A DNA stretch of 64,000 nucleotides from Kappaphycus alvarezii. Taxonomy: Eukaryota; Rhodophyta; Florideophyceae; Gigartinales; Solieriaceae. Position 1 is the stretch's first letter; every line of letters begins with the position of its first letter. The stretch spans positions 124,001 to 188,000 of the forward strand of contig NADL03000689.1 in NCBI GenBank assembly GCA_002205965.3. Reading direction: 5' to 3'. Under the pieces are notes generated by a model that searched no databases, was not told where the DNA came from, and saw only the letters and a list, made by a program, of their open reading frames with translations. Shown piece after piece: positions 31,738 to 41,480 of the stretch. The translations under genes were made by a program, and so were the position numbers.

Positions 31738-32361
31738 AAGCAGAGCTAGAGATGAAGTTGTGGTGGACGGTCCCGATGAATGGCCGCGACCAGCTCCTGA
31801 CGTACTGGGACCTGCACGAGGTCCTCTCGGGGGACGACCGGAACCTCTTCTGGGCGGGTTGTTGTCTCCTGAAGGTCCTCTTCTGGTCATCATCACTGCT
31901 TCAGGAGGATCCTCGCCGCCTCCAACGTTCCCAATTTGTGGCGGAGAAACGTAAGGTTCCCATAGAGGATACGGGACCAGTCTGTATTCCATATCCGGTG
32001 GTAAGGCGTAACCTCTCAGTCGCACATCTTGGTTGTTCTTGAGAAATACGTAAATTGGACGGATAATATTCAGATACGTTTGCGAAAAGTCTCCGGCAGC
32101 TACCATTCCATATCTTCCTACAGAGTAATGATATATTACCTCCACAAACTCTGGACCTGCTTCCGTGAACCTTCCGTTTTGGAATGAAAATAGAACTCTT
32201 ATTAATAGTCCGAAATCTTCTTCAGATAGCAATGGTCCGTTCAACGTACGAAAACATAGGCATATATTAATGTAGAAATGGATGATTACGTGAAGTTCGT
32301 AGTAGTCCCGCGTAATCGAGATGATCCATTCCCAGGCCCTTTTTCCTCCCATAGAAATCAT
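31639..32361 (-). CDS. extra ORF after integrase: novel domain, copy A, plus Gly/Arg/Pro-rich linker
   Basis: I place the start at ATG 32361 (MISMGGKRAWEW; next Met at 32352). Its ATG overlaps the pol TGA in an ATGA. The first ~140 residues contain copy A of an unrecognised domain: VIIHFYINICLCFRTLNGP, LSEEDFGLLIRVLFSFQNGR, YHYSVGRYGMVA, YLNIIRPIYVF, YRLVPYPLWEPYV. A linker rich in Gly, Pro, Arg and Ser follows (RRGPSGDNNPPRRGSGRPPR onwards). The last ~30 codons are out of frame with copy B, which continues one frame over. This is the env-like position of a gypsy element, but there is no signal peptide or clear membrane anchor, so I do not call it an envelope protein. The Arg/Gly-rich linker could bind nucleic acid (inference). 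Confidence 0.7.
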   Translation of the reverse strand: MISMGGKRAWEWIISITRDYYELHVIIHFYINICLCFRTLNGPLLSEEDFGLLIRVLFSFQNGRFTEAGPEFVEVIYHYSVGRYGMVAAGDFSQTYLNIIRPIYVFLKNNQDVRLRGYALPPDMEYRLVPYPLWEPYVSPPQIGNVGGGEDPPEAVMMTRRGPSGDNNPPRRGSGRPPRGPRAGPSTSGAGRGHSSGPSTTTSSLALLHNHAQHTVGRRRLSFGCAISPMRTMHRSFLIS

Positions 32362-35300
32362 TCTATAGTTAAAGATGAGTATGCCCCGTGGTTGCGCATA
32401 GTCCTGTGTGAGAAGGAATTCTTCAGGCTCTGATGATAAGGGACCAGACGACGTGCATGGATAGCCCTCCTTGATCTCTTCCCTGAGCTTGAACAGAGCT
32501 GATAGTGCGGGTGTCTTTCCTCCGTGACGATGCAAGGGTTCGAGTACTTGGTTTGGAAGGCCGGCCACTTCACAGCCTGCTGCATTGCTTTTCCATGTAC
32601 TACAAGTACTTTAGAGCCAACTGAAAAGGTTCTCACTGCAGGTTCTGCATCCTTATTTCTTGTCTGTGTTAGCGCACGGTGTGATCTTCAGCCTTCGGTG
32701 GTCAGTAGTTCAACTTCCCTACTCTCTTCATCGATAATATTTGTTTCCATGTCTCTCTGTAACATTCTAGGAGCCTTTCCGTAGATTCGCTCGAATGGTG
32801 AGCGTCCATTTCTTCCTCTTCTTCGACGATAGCCGTATAACTTTTGGTAAGGCATCTTCCCACTGGATTTCATTCTCCGACATAGTTTTCGATATTGCTC
32901 GTTTGATGGTTCCAACCATCCTCTCCGCTTTCCCGTTGGACATAGGAGCGTATGCGAGAACGGTCTTCAGCTGAATCCCTTTCTCTTCCAAAAAACGAAG
33001 CAGTGAAGTTGCAGTAAAACAAAGGGCGTTATCCGAGATGATCCTTTTTGGAAGACCAAACGGTTCAATTATTTCTTTTTCGATGAATCTCAGTATCACC
33101 TCAGCATTTGCCTCCTCAACTGCAACTGCTATTGGCCATCCAGTAAGATGTTCCACCCCTATAAGGAGATATTTGTTTCCGGAAGAAGTTTCCTTGAACG
33201 GGCCCGCGAAGTCAATTGAGAAGGTTTCAAAGAGACCAGAAACTGGAAAACTTAGAGTTGTCTTATACTTCCGTATTGGAGTGAGTTTTTGGCAGTTGTC
33301 GCAGCTTTTCACGAAATTGTAGACGTCCTTATGGATACCGGGCCACCAGAATCTCTCAGTTACGAATTTTTTGGTTGTTTCGAGATCCAAATGCCCTAGC
33401 TCATCATGGAAAGTCCTCAAGATCTTCATTCTTTCTTTCAAAGGGCCACTAGTCGGGACCGGCTTTAGTGTGCCGGAAGAGTTTCCCATTCCACAATGTA
33501 AAAGCCTTTTGATTCCTGCGTACCCAATTCTGTGTTCAAGATCAACCTTTCTCATTTCTAGTCCATCGAGGAATTTGATCAGTCCGTGAATATTAGCTTC
33601 GTACCGTTATCGTTCGGCAACTGCAACTCGGCGACTCCGACGATGTCCTCCGAAGCTTTTTCATTTGGAACAGTGCGTCCCTCAAGCGGGATAGGTAATC
33701 GCAGGCTGATTATTGCGTCCGGGTCTATACACAATTTCAAACCGATATTCTGCGAAAATGTCGAGCCATCGGGCCAAGCGGTGATGTACATCCTTCTTTT
33801 GGAATGCTGTTTTAAGTGCCTGGTGATCAGTTATCAAGACAAATTTCTCGAGTGATAAAAGGTATACTCGAAACTTTTTCAGCGCGAAGACGACAGCTAG
33901 CGCTTCTTTCTCGCAGACTGAGTATCTCTTTTCCGCGTCATTCAGAGTTCGGCTTGCGAATTGAACAGGTTGTAGTCTTCTGTTTTCATCTTTTTGGGAC
34001 AAAACGGCACCCAAAGACCGTTCTGAGGCATCTGTCTCCACAACGAATGGTCTCTTGAAATCTGGGTACATGAGAACTGGGGGACACATAGCTTATCTTT
34101 AAGCTCCTGAAATGCAGTTTCCATTTCCTTGTTCCAGTAAAATTTTCCGTTCTTCGTAGTGCTGGCATGTAACGGTGCTGCAGTCTTGGCGAAATCTTTG
34201 ATAAATCTTCTGTAATATGAGGCCAGTCCTAAGAAGCTTCGGACCTCCGTCTTTGAAGCGGGCCTTGGTGCCAACTTTATTTTTTTCGTTTTCTCTGGAT
34301 CCACTCTAATTCCCTCTTGGTCGACGATATGACCGAGTAATTGGATAGAAGTTTTCGCAAAGAAGCATTTGCTCAACTTAATTTTCAAGCTATACTCCGA
34401 TATCCTCTCCACAACTGTCTTGACGTGCGAGATGTGCTGATCCAATGTTTCTGAGAATATGACGACATCATCGATATAGACTCTTGCGAATGGAAGTCCT
34501 TTCAAAACCTCGTTCATCATTCTTTGGAATGTAGCTGGTGCATTCATGAGACCAAAAGGCATCACTTCGAACCTGAACGTACCGGCTTTGCTGGTAAAGG
34601 TTGTTTTTTCCTTACATTTTTCATCCAATGGAATCTGCCAATAGCCAGTGTAAAGGTCAATTGAGGTGAAATATCTCCCGTCCTTCAGGTCCTCGAGGAT
34701 CTCCTCCATGTTCGGAATCGGAAATCGATCGGGTATCATTCTCTGGTTCAGTTGTCGGTAATCGACGCAAAAACGCAGCTTTCCATCCTTCTTTGGTGCG
34801 ACCACAACTGGAAACGACCATGGGGATGAAACTGGTCGAATAATATCATTTTTCAGCATACTTGTAACATTTTCTGAGATAAATTGGTCATATTTTGGCG
34901 GTTGACGTCTAGGCTTGTGGTAAATCGGTTGAGTGTCGGTAAGTTCGAACGAGTGAGTAACCGGTACACTTGCTTGTCTTAAATCTGAAACGCTCCATGC
35001 AATTACTTCGGAAGGTGTTAACATGTCGGATATTTTCCGTGAGGCGGGGGCGGGAAGGTGCTGCACTTTTCCTTGGATTTCTGCCATTTGGCGCCCTTTT
35101 TCTTCTTGATCCTCAACCTCAATATTTTGAAGGACCTCTTCCGTCGTGCTCACATCTTCATATATGGAATTCGACGTATTCTTATTTTCTTGCAAAGGTA
35201 ATCTTCTTTCATGCTCCGAATTCTGTCCTTTGATTCGATATCATCGGAAAAAGAAACACATTCGGGTTTCAAACTTATCCTAGAATTCCAGTCGTCATCT

Positions 35301-35555
35301 GTTTCAAACCCGAATCATAATCGTCCCATGCCATGTTCATTACCCCCGAGGGTACCCTTTTCCACTTCCGAAAGTGTTAGTTGGTTCCGAATCTTCGCTG
35401 TCATAGCTAGAAGTGAAATCTTCACTGTCCGTTTCTTTTAAATCTTCAGGATGCGTGCTTTTGTCGAAATCCAGGGGCATCTTCACGGTTCTGCCGTCAA
35501 TATTAACTGAAACCATTTGGTTGCCCAAGTCAATGCATGTTCCTAGTCTTTCCAT
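32358..35555 (-). pseudogene. pol: gypsy pol: protease end, RT, RNase H, integrase (frame-broken)
   Basis: In order: protease tail (MERLGTCIDLGNQMVSVN, 35555 onward; stops near 35340); reverse transcriptase 35195-34090 with FCVDYRQLNQRMIPDRFPIP, FEVMPFGLMNAPATFQRMMN and catalytic YIDDVVIFS; frameshift near 34085; RNase H with VETDASERSLGAVLSQ and TDHQALKTAF; frameshifts near 33690 and 33580; integrase 33555-32845 with HHCC zinc finger (HDELGH...CDNCQKL) and catalytic triad in IDFAGPF, SDNALCF and NGKAERM; frameshift near 32845; an in-frame TGA at 32688-32690; and the integrase C-terminal part (TFSVGSKVLVVHGKAM; IHARRLVPYHQ) ending TGA at 32358-32360. All catalytic residues are present; only the frame is broken, repeatedly by single-base steps. 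Confidence 0.92.
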
Positions 35556-37216
35556 TGTGGGCAGCCAATGATTGCATCGAAAGGGAGATCCGGCATGACA
35601 AGAAAGTCTACATCAACTTTAGAGTCCCCAAAGAACACGGAAACCTTGTCAACAGTGCCCATGCATTTTGAGACGGTTCCATCCGCTACAGTTATTTTTC
35701 GAGTCGTTGGAGTAATTTCGAGACCTAGATCTGTCACCAAAGTTTCTGAAATGAGGTTTGGAACAGCACCCGAATCGAAGAGAGCTTGGGTTTTCATACC
35801 CAATACTTTGACTGGTACCAGCTTAAGACGTCTTGGTGCTGTCGAGGCCGATTGAAGAAACAGTTTCTTACCCTTAGCGGACTTATTAGACCTGATAATT
35901 TTTTTGAGTTCTTTTCTCGCATCCTCTGCGTCGCCCCTCAAAAGTTGACCAAACGTTATCCCAGTTGGGGCCGATGCAAGCTCAGCCACCAAATTGTACC
36001 TCTTCACATACTCTAGTACGTCCTTAGAGATACTCTTAACTTTCTTACTCTTTTTCGTCTTCTTGGCCGGAGTGACTCCCACTCCTGGAACAACTTGATC
36101 AGACCTCTTGGTTCGAGGAGGTACAGGTGCTGGGATATGCTCCAGCATTCCATACTCTAGCCTAGGTTTCTTCGATAAAATGTTCCCTTCCCCATCCCTT
36201 TTTGTCACATTGACTTGACTAATCTCTTCAGCGATGGATACGTTACCGGCATCCGTCAACCTTTGATCCCTTCTATTTTGTAAGATTTTCACCTCTGGTC
36301 CTGACTCACTCCTTGCTTCCGATAAATTTGCTCTTCTGTTGTCTTTAGACCAGCAGTTACTTTCATGATGCCCATATCGACCGCACTTTGCACAACGAGT
36401 GTTTCTATGTGGATTATCAGGACACCTGTTTGCAAAGTGTCCAGGCTTGTGACAGTAAGAACAGACTTCTGCGGCCTTAGGGGCCCCAGACTGGTTCTTC
36501 TTAATGGTAAGAGTAAGGCTTTCCAACTGCGAGGTTATCATGTCAAGTCGATTATCGAATCGGGTTTCCAACCTTTCTTCCAAGTTTTTGACATCGCTCC
36601 TGACAGATTCTAATGCCGCTGCACTAGTAGCCGGCCTTTGATAATTCTTTTCAGGATGTACGATAGACATCGATGTGCGGGTTTCCCTCGGTACCTCACT
36701 CAGTGACTGAAACGTCTCCGAATTTTTGACAAATTCTACTATGGTACCCTTCAGTTCATCAAAAGTGTGAGGGCCCTTGATGAGGAGGAAATCGGAGAGC
36801 CGCTTATCCCCCATAGCCGCCTTACGCAGCATTCCGTACTTGGCTTGGGCGTTGAACCCAGCCTTTTCATAAAGATCACACAAGTACACCAATGAGCTTA
36901 ACAAATCGTCGAAGTTGAGCCGGGCCTCTATGGCGGTACGAATCATCTCATCTGGTTCTACCTCCTTAGCATACTCTTTCACAAGCCACTCACATACCTC
37001 ACCGAAGTTACGCCCATTCCCGTTAAGAGACCACCCGTCGATAAACTTGGACTTATATTTGTGCTTTGCGTCACCATGAAGATAGGCGAAGATACTTGCG
37101 GCCTTCTCTTCATCGCCCTTCTCTCGCATCACAACGTTGACATATGTGTAAAGAAACTCCTCAACGTCTTCAGTCTTGCCCCCTGTGAACGTTATACGAG
37201 CAGCGTTGAGATCCAT
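35543..37216 (-). CDS. gag: gypsy gag with two zinc knuckles and protease start
   Basis: A 557-codon frame from ATG 37216. The N-terminal half is a helical capsid-like domain (RITFTGGKTEDVEEFLYTYV; AYLHGDAKHKYKSKFIDGWS), as in Ty3-type gag that packages the genomic RNA. Two CCHC zinc knuckles follow at about residues 250-290: CSYCHKPGHFANRC and CAKCGRYGHHESNC. A basic linker leads to the aspartic protease with catalytic ALFDSGAVPNLIS (about residue 475) and the flap-side VMPDLPFDAIIGCPQW. The frame ends inside the protease; homology continues one frame over at 35555. Fusing gag to protease before the frame change is compatible with the family, but the break inside the protease core argues for a damaging indel and not programmed frameshifting. 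Confidence 0.9.
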   Translation of the reverse strand: MDLNAARITFTGGKTEDVEEFLYTYVNVVMREKGDEEKAASIFAYLHGDAKHKYKSKFIDGWSLNGNGRNFGEVCEWLVKEYAKEVEPDEMIRTAIEARLNFDDLLSSLVYLCDLYEKAGFNAQAKYGMLRKAAMGDKRLSDFLLIKGPHTFDELKGTIVEFVKNSETFQSLSEVPRETRTSMSIVHPEKNYQRPATSAAALESVRSDVKNLEERLETRFDNRLDMITSQLESLTLTIKKNQSGAPKAAEVCSYCHKPGHFANRCPDNPHRNTRCAKCGRYGHHESNCWSKDNRRANLSEARSESGPEVKILQNRRDQRLTDAGNVSIAEEISQVNVTKRDGEGNILSKKPRLEYGMLEHIPAPVPPRTKRSDQVVPGVGVTPAKKTKKSKKVKSISKDVLEYVKRYNLVAELASAPTGITFGQLLRGDAEDARKELKKIIRSNKSAKGKKLFLQSASTAPRRLKLVPVKVLGMKTQALFDSGAVPNLISETLVTDLGLEITPTTRKITVADGTVSKCMGTVDKVSVFFGDSKVDVDFLVMPDLPFDAIIGCPQWKD

Positions 37217-37281
37217 GATTACAGAAAAGAAATCCCCCGAAGTGTTCCTTACTACTGCTCAACTCGAATACCTCGGCAACC

Positions 37282-37300
37282 CCCTCCACAAGAGTACCAA
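37282..37300 (-). other. primer-binding site of the gypsy element
   Basis: Immediately inside the 5' LTR the sense strand reads TTGGTACTCTTGTGGAGGG. The TGGTA start complements a tRNA 3' end ...TACCA. The rest does not match the initiator-Met primer site typical of plant elements (TGGTATCAGAGC), and I cannot name the tRNA. Confidence 0.6.
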
Positions 37301-38020
37301 ATGATAGGGGTAAATCGGCGGGGAAGAGATCCTCAGAACCAATTACCCTGAGAAGGAGGTGTTGCGAGCGACAAAAGTGCTACCGTGGTATTGTTGAACG
37401 AACAAAAGGGAGTGTATATAGAAGAGAGTTGAGGAAGCTACAAGCAAGTATAAAAGGGGCAGGGTCTACCACCGACGCTCTGCGACTAGCGTAAGAAAAA
37501 TTTTCTTGGGTCTGAAGTTGACTCTCAACTTCCTACTACTCGGGACTTGGCTTGAAGTTGTCTGCCAACTTGCTTCACCTCCACTAAAGGAAGCAGTTTA
37601 CTCGGCTTATATAGACTTTTGGCTACCCCAAAAGTCTCAAACAAACATACTAATAACCATAAAATGTATTCACGGTAATCGTGTGAACCAGAGAGACTAT
37701 TAGAAGATATTTCCTCAAGGTAAATATCTAGGTGCCATACCCATGCCAGCCACCCATCGGCCAGGGGTGGGAATTGATGTGGCCATTATATAGACCTTTC
37801 AGAGCTACTTGTAGTATCACCCACAACCTGGAACTGTACTGACATCTACTATGACAGCGTGTCCTAAAATGAAAAAATCAACCGATGAATTTGCCACACT
37901 CACCCAAATTAAAAATATCTTGCAAATTCAAAAACTGTAAAAATATCTTCCCAATTCCGATACTGTATACAATCATGGTCCTCATCTAGATTTTTTTCGT
38001 GTGCGAATTTACTCACATCA
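37301..38020 (-). repeat. 5' LTR of the Ty3/gypsy element
   Basis: Right-hand copy, upstream in element sense. It carries two TATA-like sites on the minus strand (about 37786-37795, GGTCTATATAATGG; and about 37607-37616, GTCTATATAAG), either of which could direct the genomic transcript. Compared with the other LTR it has one G fewer near its inner edge and single-base changes near 37477, 37576 and 37590. Confidence 0.95.
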
Positions 38021-38271
38021 TAATGCTTACCTAAAGAGTGTATACAGACCACTTCATCAACACAGCATTTTAAGGTCCTCAACTTGTTGAACTGCCGAAT
38101 ATCAGCATACAATGCTCGAGCGAGGGTCCTCCAGAAATTCTCTAACGGCTGTAAGTCAGAGGAACCCGCCGACCACGATGGAACTCGGCTGTAATTGTTT
38201 TGCATCCATTCACGCGACCAGCCATCTGTATATGCGGCCGTCCTCATTGCTGCAAAATATGAGATTGGCAA
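38021..38271 (-). pseudogene. Tc1/mariner transposase C-terminal remnant, interrupted by the gypsy insertion
   Basis: Minus-strand reading NNYSRVPSWSAGSSDLQPLE, then NFWRTLARALYADIRQFNKL, then TLKCCVDEVV. This corresponds to the Tc1 segment around the last catalytic residue (consensus SPDLNPIENLW), here SSDLQPLENFW, followed by the helical tail. The gypsy element starts a few residues later. It belongs to a different, much older Tc1 copy than the one at 57.4 kb. Confidence 0.65.
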
Positions 38272-39643
38272 ACTTTAGACCTTTCTACATGTCGGCGAAT
38301 CCAACTAAATCTCGCCAGCAGCTAAAGAATAATAATTTCTGCATGGATTACAGAGGAAAAGGTTGTAATTGTCTGCTTGGATGCATCATCTAGATCTCTA
38401 GCTGCCGAACATTTATGCAACACTTTGATGTTTTTATAATTGAGGTATAAGCAAGCTGAACGTTGTTAATGCATTACTTGCTTTCGAGTGCAATTATCAT
38501 CGCCAAAAAGCTGTGAAAGAATTCACAAAAATCAAAATGTATGTGCATTCCATGAACTGATACTGATTTAAGGAAAGCTTAGTGTGGTACATCAAAGTTG
38601 AAGAACACCATATCACTATGTCCAATACCTAGGACCTTCTAATTTTATCCCTTATTAAAACAGGAACAAAGAGGTAATCTATTATATAAGAGAAGATAGC
38701 TCTGTACTGGAGTTATTGATCAGATTTACTATACCTTCCAGTGAAAAGTTGCAGTCAGTTTTGAACATACAGTATATTTTAAGCACTTAATTTTAATTTT
38801 AGGTCTATTTTAATTTAGGTACTAGGGCACTGAAAAACATTAGGGTGTAGTAAAATCTCTCATATATAATGGAAATATTCAATCAGATGTACTCTAAACA
38901 CAAGAGATCTAATGTTTGTAAGAAATATATAAAAAATAAAAAAGTACACATATTTTTAATGATTCGATCTCTACGAATATTCCGTGGTCAACAAGTCCAC
39001 TTATGCCAAAATATCCCCTCAATCCCCACAAAGTACCATATATCTCAGACTTCACCGTTCCTGTCGTCATACTGCCACATTGCACACAAGGCAAACTACC
39101 CCAATTCGTAAGCCTATTTTTTTGCTAGACATCGACCTGAATCTGAGAAAAGTTAGAAAAAGATCAAGAAGAGGCACAAATCAGTACTAAAATTCGAATC
39201 ACAGATTGATTTCGCTGGAAGGTAATGAAGCCGAGCGTCAGACCATGATTGAATAGCACTATTATTTACAGCTCGAATTTTTCTTGAAGATTGAGGCTCC
39301 AGCTGTCCATATTTTGAAAGCTACTATAATCCAGCTTAATTTCAGTAAATCAGTTATGCAACGAATTTTAGCGCTAGATAATTTGAAAATTTTGGAATTG
39401 TCTCAAAACTTTGTAGAGCAGAATCATCATATCGGAGGGGAAATATACTAATAACGGAAAGGACGCACTATTGATGGTGCCTGCGGTGGCAAAAACGGAG
39501 GATAGCGGGATTAGATAACTAGGGTACTTTTAAAGGAGGGAGAATCGAAAGTTTGAACGTGTCTTAAATCGATTTTTGTTTGAGTATTTGATTTTGTTCT
39601 TGAAACTTGTATTACCGCGATCGGTAGGCTGTTTTCGATATAA
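38272..39643. other. AT-rich stretch, no gene recognised
   Basis: AT-rich DNA right of the Tc1 remnant. Short frames only; nothing assignable. Confidence 0.4.
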
Positions 39644-39829
39644 ATGACGACAGTGAGAAAAATGTCTCAAAATTTTCTTATCCAAAGTACCCCCCACGAC
39701 TTCAGGTTGAAACAGGCGTATCGACCAGGTGGCGCCGTTCAAGAGGGGAATAAGTACTATAATGGGAAATATAAGTTGTATGGTTACAATGTAGAGGGTT
39801 CTGTTTCGCCAAATGTAGTAGTACTTTAG
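39644..39829 (+). pseudogene. DDE_Tnp_4-type transposase fragment, first copy
   Basis: A 61-codon frame, KMSQNFLIQSTPHDFRLKQA, AYRPGGAVQEGNKYYNGKYK, LYGYNVEGSVSPN, parallels the segment in the second copy (FRPSGNIEEGKLYFSGKHKL, YGYKTEASV). Two similar segments 380 bp apart suggest a tandem or nested insertion of related elements. Too short to be functional. Confidence 0.55.
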
Positions 39830-40021
39830 CGAAAACATAATATGCGTGCCAATTTACCCAGTCCTTTACATTTACAGAAATGACTGCCTGCAATGCTATT
39901 ACATAATTTCATTAAAAAATGCTAAATAATTCGGAATGGATTTCATCTTTATCAAATTTGATAATGACTATTTCAAAGACTGAGTAAAATGCAGAGCGGG
40001 CAATAGGACGTCCTTGCAAAG

Positions 40022-40946
40022 ATGTTTGGCACAAAAGGACCCTCTTTCGAGCGCATTATCATGCGTTTCATTGATATCATTTCTGAACCCATGTATGCGC
40101 ACTTTGTCGAGAATCAGGCAAAGAAGTGGAAAATGACTGAAATGGTGAGGAAGAACTCTCTGTTTCAAAACTCTCCGATGGATCGCTACGCAACCGATGT
40201 GATATTCCAGCCAAGCTTTCGTCCAAGTGGAAATATAGAAGAAGGCAAACTTTATTTCAGTGGAAAGCACAAGCTCTATGGTTACAAGACAGAAGCATCC
40301 GTCTGACCATGTGGCTTTACGATTGGATGCAGTGCACATGGGCCGGGGTCCGTTTCAGGTCTCACTCTCTTCCAATCTATGGAGTTGTTTCATCAGGAGC
40401 AGTTGAAGAAACAAGATGGAGAGCAACAGGCTACTGAAGATGACGTACCTTTACATGAAGACTACCCCCGGTTCATTGGCATTTTTAACAGAAAAGAGAT
40501 ACTATGGCACCCGCGAATTCTGCAGGGTTACTCATCCCAAGAAGGAGCCGATAAATAGAGTCCTAACGCACCCAAAAATGGTTGTCAATCGTCAAATTTC
40601 AAGCGACCACAATATCGTCGAAAAATTCTTTGGAAGGATGAGCGGTTTGGAGACTGCTATTTAGTCCAAATGCAAATGGGCAGAAACTTCGCACGATAAA
40701 ATATTCAGGCTTTGTGTGGCTCTGAGGAACTTTCATATCTTCAACAACCCGTTCCGTGCAGAAGAAAGCAAACTTTTCAAGAAAATCAAGAACCGCTGGT
40801 ACCACATCGGCAATAGTCAAATCGAAAAGCGTCGGTGGATTCAAAAGAAGGGCGGGGAGAAGAGTCGTCGCTGTGTTGAAATTCAATTTCGTCGGCCATA
40901 CCTCTCTGAAACAGAAGACCATCAGAACTTTCTCTGAATTCATCAT
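40022..40946 (+). pseudogene. DDE_Tnp_4-type (Harbinger-like) transposase pseudogene
   Basis: From ATG 40022: PMYAHFVENQAKKWKM, PSFRPSGNIEEGKLYFSGKH, KLYGYKTEASV, then an in-frame TGA (40304-40306), CGFTIGCSAHGPGSVSGLTL, TAG near 40558, and in another frame VVNRQISSDHNIVEKFFGRM and FRLCVALRNFHIFNNPFR. The order (GKHKLYG; HGPGSVSD-like; DHNxVEKFFGR as the catalytic Glu region; LCxALRNFHI) fits DDE_Tnp_4 transposases. The usual Asp after GPGSVS is Gly here, so a catalytic residue appears lost in addition to the stops. It is a different lineage from the fragment at 9.2-9.7 kb. Confidence 0.7.
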
Positions 40947-41109
40947 TACGTTGTTTCTTTATTGAAGGTACACTTGAATTAAACTTTCCTTGCTTTTGTT
41001 TCTAAAAAGAGAAGAAAAATATTTCGAAATTCATGTATTTTTTACCTGTGTCTAGTCCTTTACCTTCAACCTTACTTAATTGTTTACTGTAAGCAAAAGA
41101 TATACGTAA

Positions 41110-41480
41110 CTGTTTCGTCAAAATACAGGCCCGCCGAAATTCTCCTCGTGCATACCCCCGTGACACTGAAGCTGGCCTGTCAGATCGACCCATCGCATGC
41201 GACGTCGCCGTGACGTCCCCGTTCAAGCACTTCTCAATTACCAAAGCGACGCAAGTCGCCGGTGGGGCTGCCGCCCGCACTCACCAACACCAGGTCCAGG
41301 ACCTACAGCACAGGCTCCCAAGGCGCCTTTTTTCCTATTCCCTGCCCTCTTGCGACCCAGGCTTCCGATAACAGCCTCTTTTTTTCGACTCCCTTGGTGC
41401 CCATTCTCTGGAGACGGCATTGCTCATCGAAGAGTTTGTACGAGGTGTAGCCTGAAATGCTACACCTCGGACGCTACGAT
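41110..41480 (+). mobile_element. fragment of retrotransposon-type polyprotein C-terminus (lineage B, copy 1)
   Basis: Plus-strand readings in two frames: YRPAEILLVHTP, then ACDVAVTSPFKHFSITKATQ, VAGGAAARTHQHQVQDLQHR and LPRR, and finally FFDSLGAHSLETALLIEEFV. It matches the minus-strand copy at 60.2-61.0 kb (RPAEILV, YDVTVVSPFK, VQDLERKLPR) and the copy at the right edge of the window. One frameshift lies between RPAEILL and DVAVTSP. Only the end of the protein is present. Confidence 0.55.

Larger units (their letters stand above)
30514..38020 (-). mobile_element. Ty3/gypsy LTR retrotransposon, nearly complete, 7.5 kb
   Basis: Two LTRs of about 720 bp differ by roughly three substitutions and one G-run indel. 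They bound gag, protease, reverse transcriptase, RNase H and integrase in Ty3/gypsy order on the minus strand, plus extra ORFs after integrase. LTR ends form the inverted repeat TGAT...ATCA. The flanks are TAAT (30510-30513) and TAAT (38021-38024), a 4-bp duplication if the LTR is taken to start at ATGAT; taking TGAT gives 5 bp with one mismatch. Near-identical LTRs imply recent insertion, yet the coding region has several frameshifts and stops. It is inserted in a Tc1-like transposase remnant. Confidence 0.95.

Noticed and set aside
31642-31760. Alignment of an acidic stretch (SEEEDYLLAAQYPR, third frame) with copy A's upstream SEPEEFLLTQDYAQ
   Set aside because: It uses the same DNA as the better alignment in another frame and would require a 25-residue deletion; probably coincidence.
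31268-32361. Calling the extra gypsy ORFs an envelope gene
   Set aside because: No signal peptide, cleavage motif, fusion-peptide-like segment or C-terminal anchor is visible; position alone is not enough.
35543-35560. Programmed frameshift between gag-protease and the rest of pol
   Set aside because: The frame change falls within the conserved protease core (after AIIGCP), where a programmed site would truncate protease; no slippery heptamer with downstream structure was evident.
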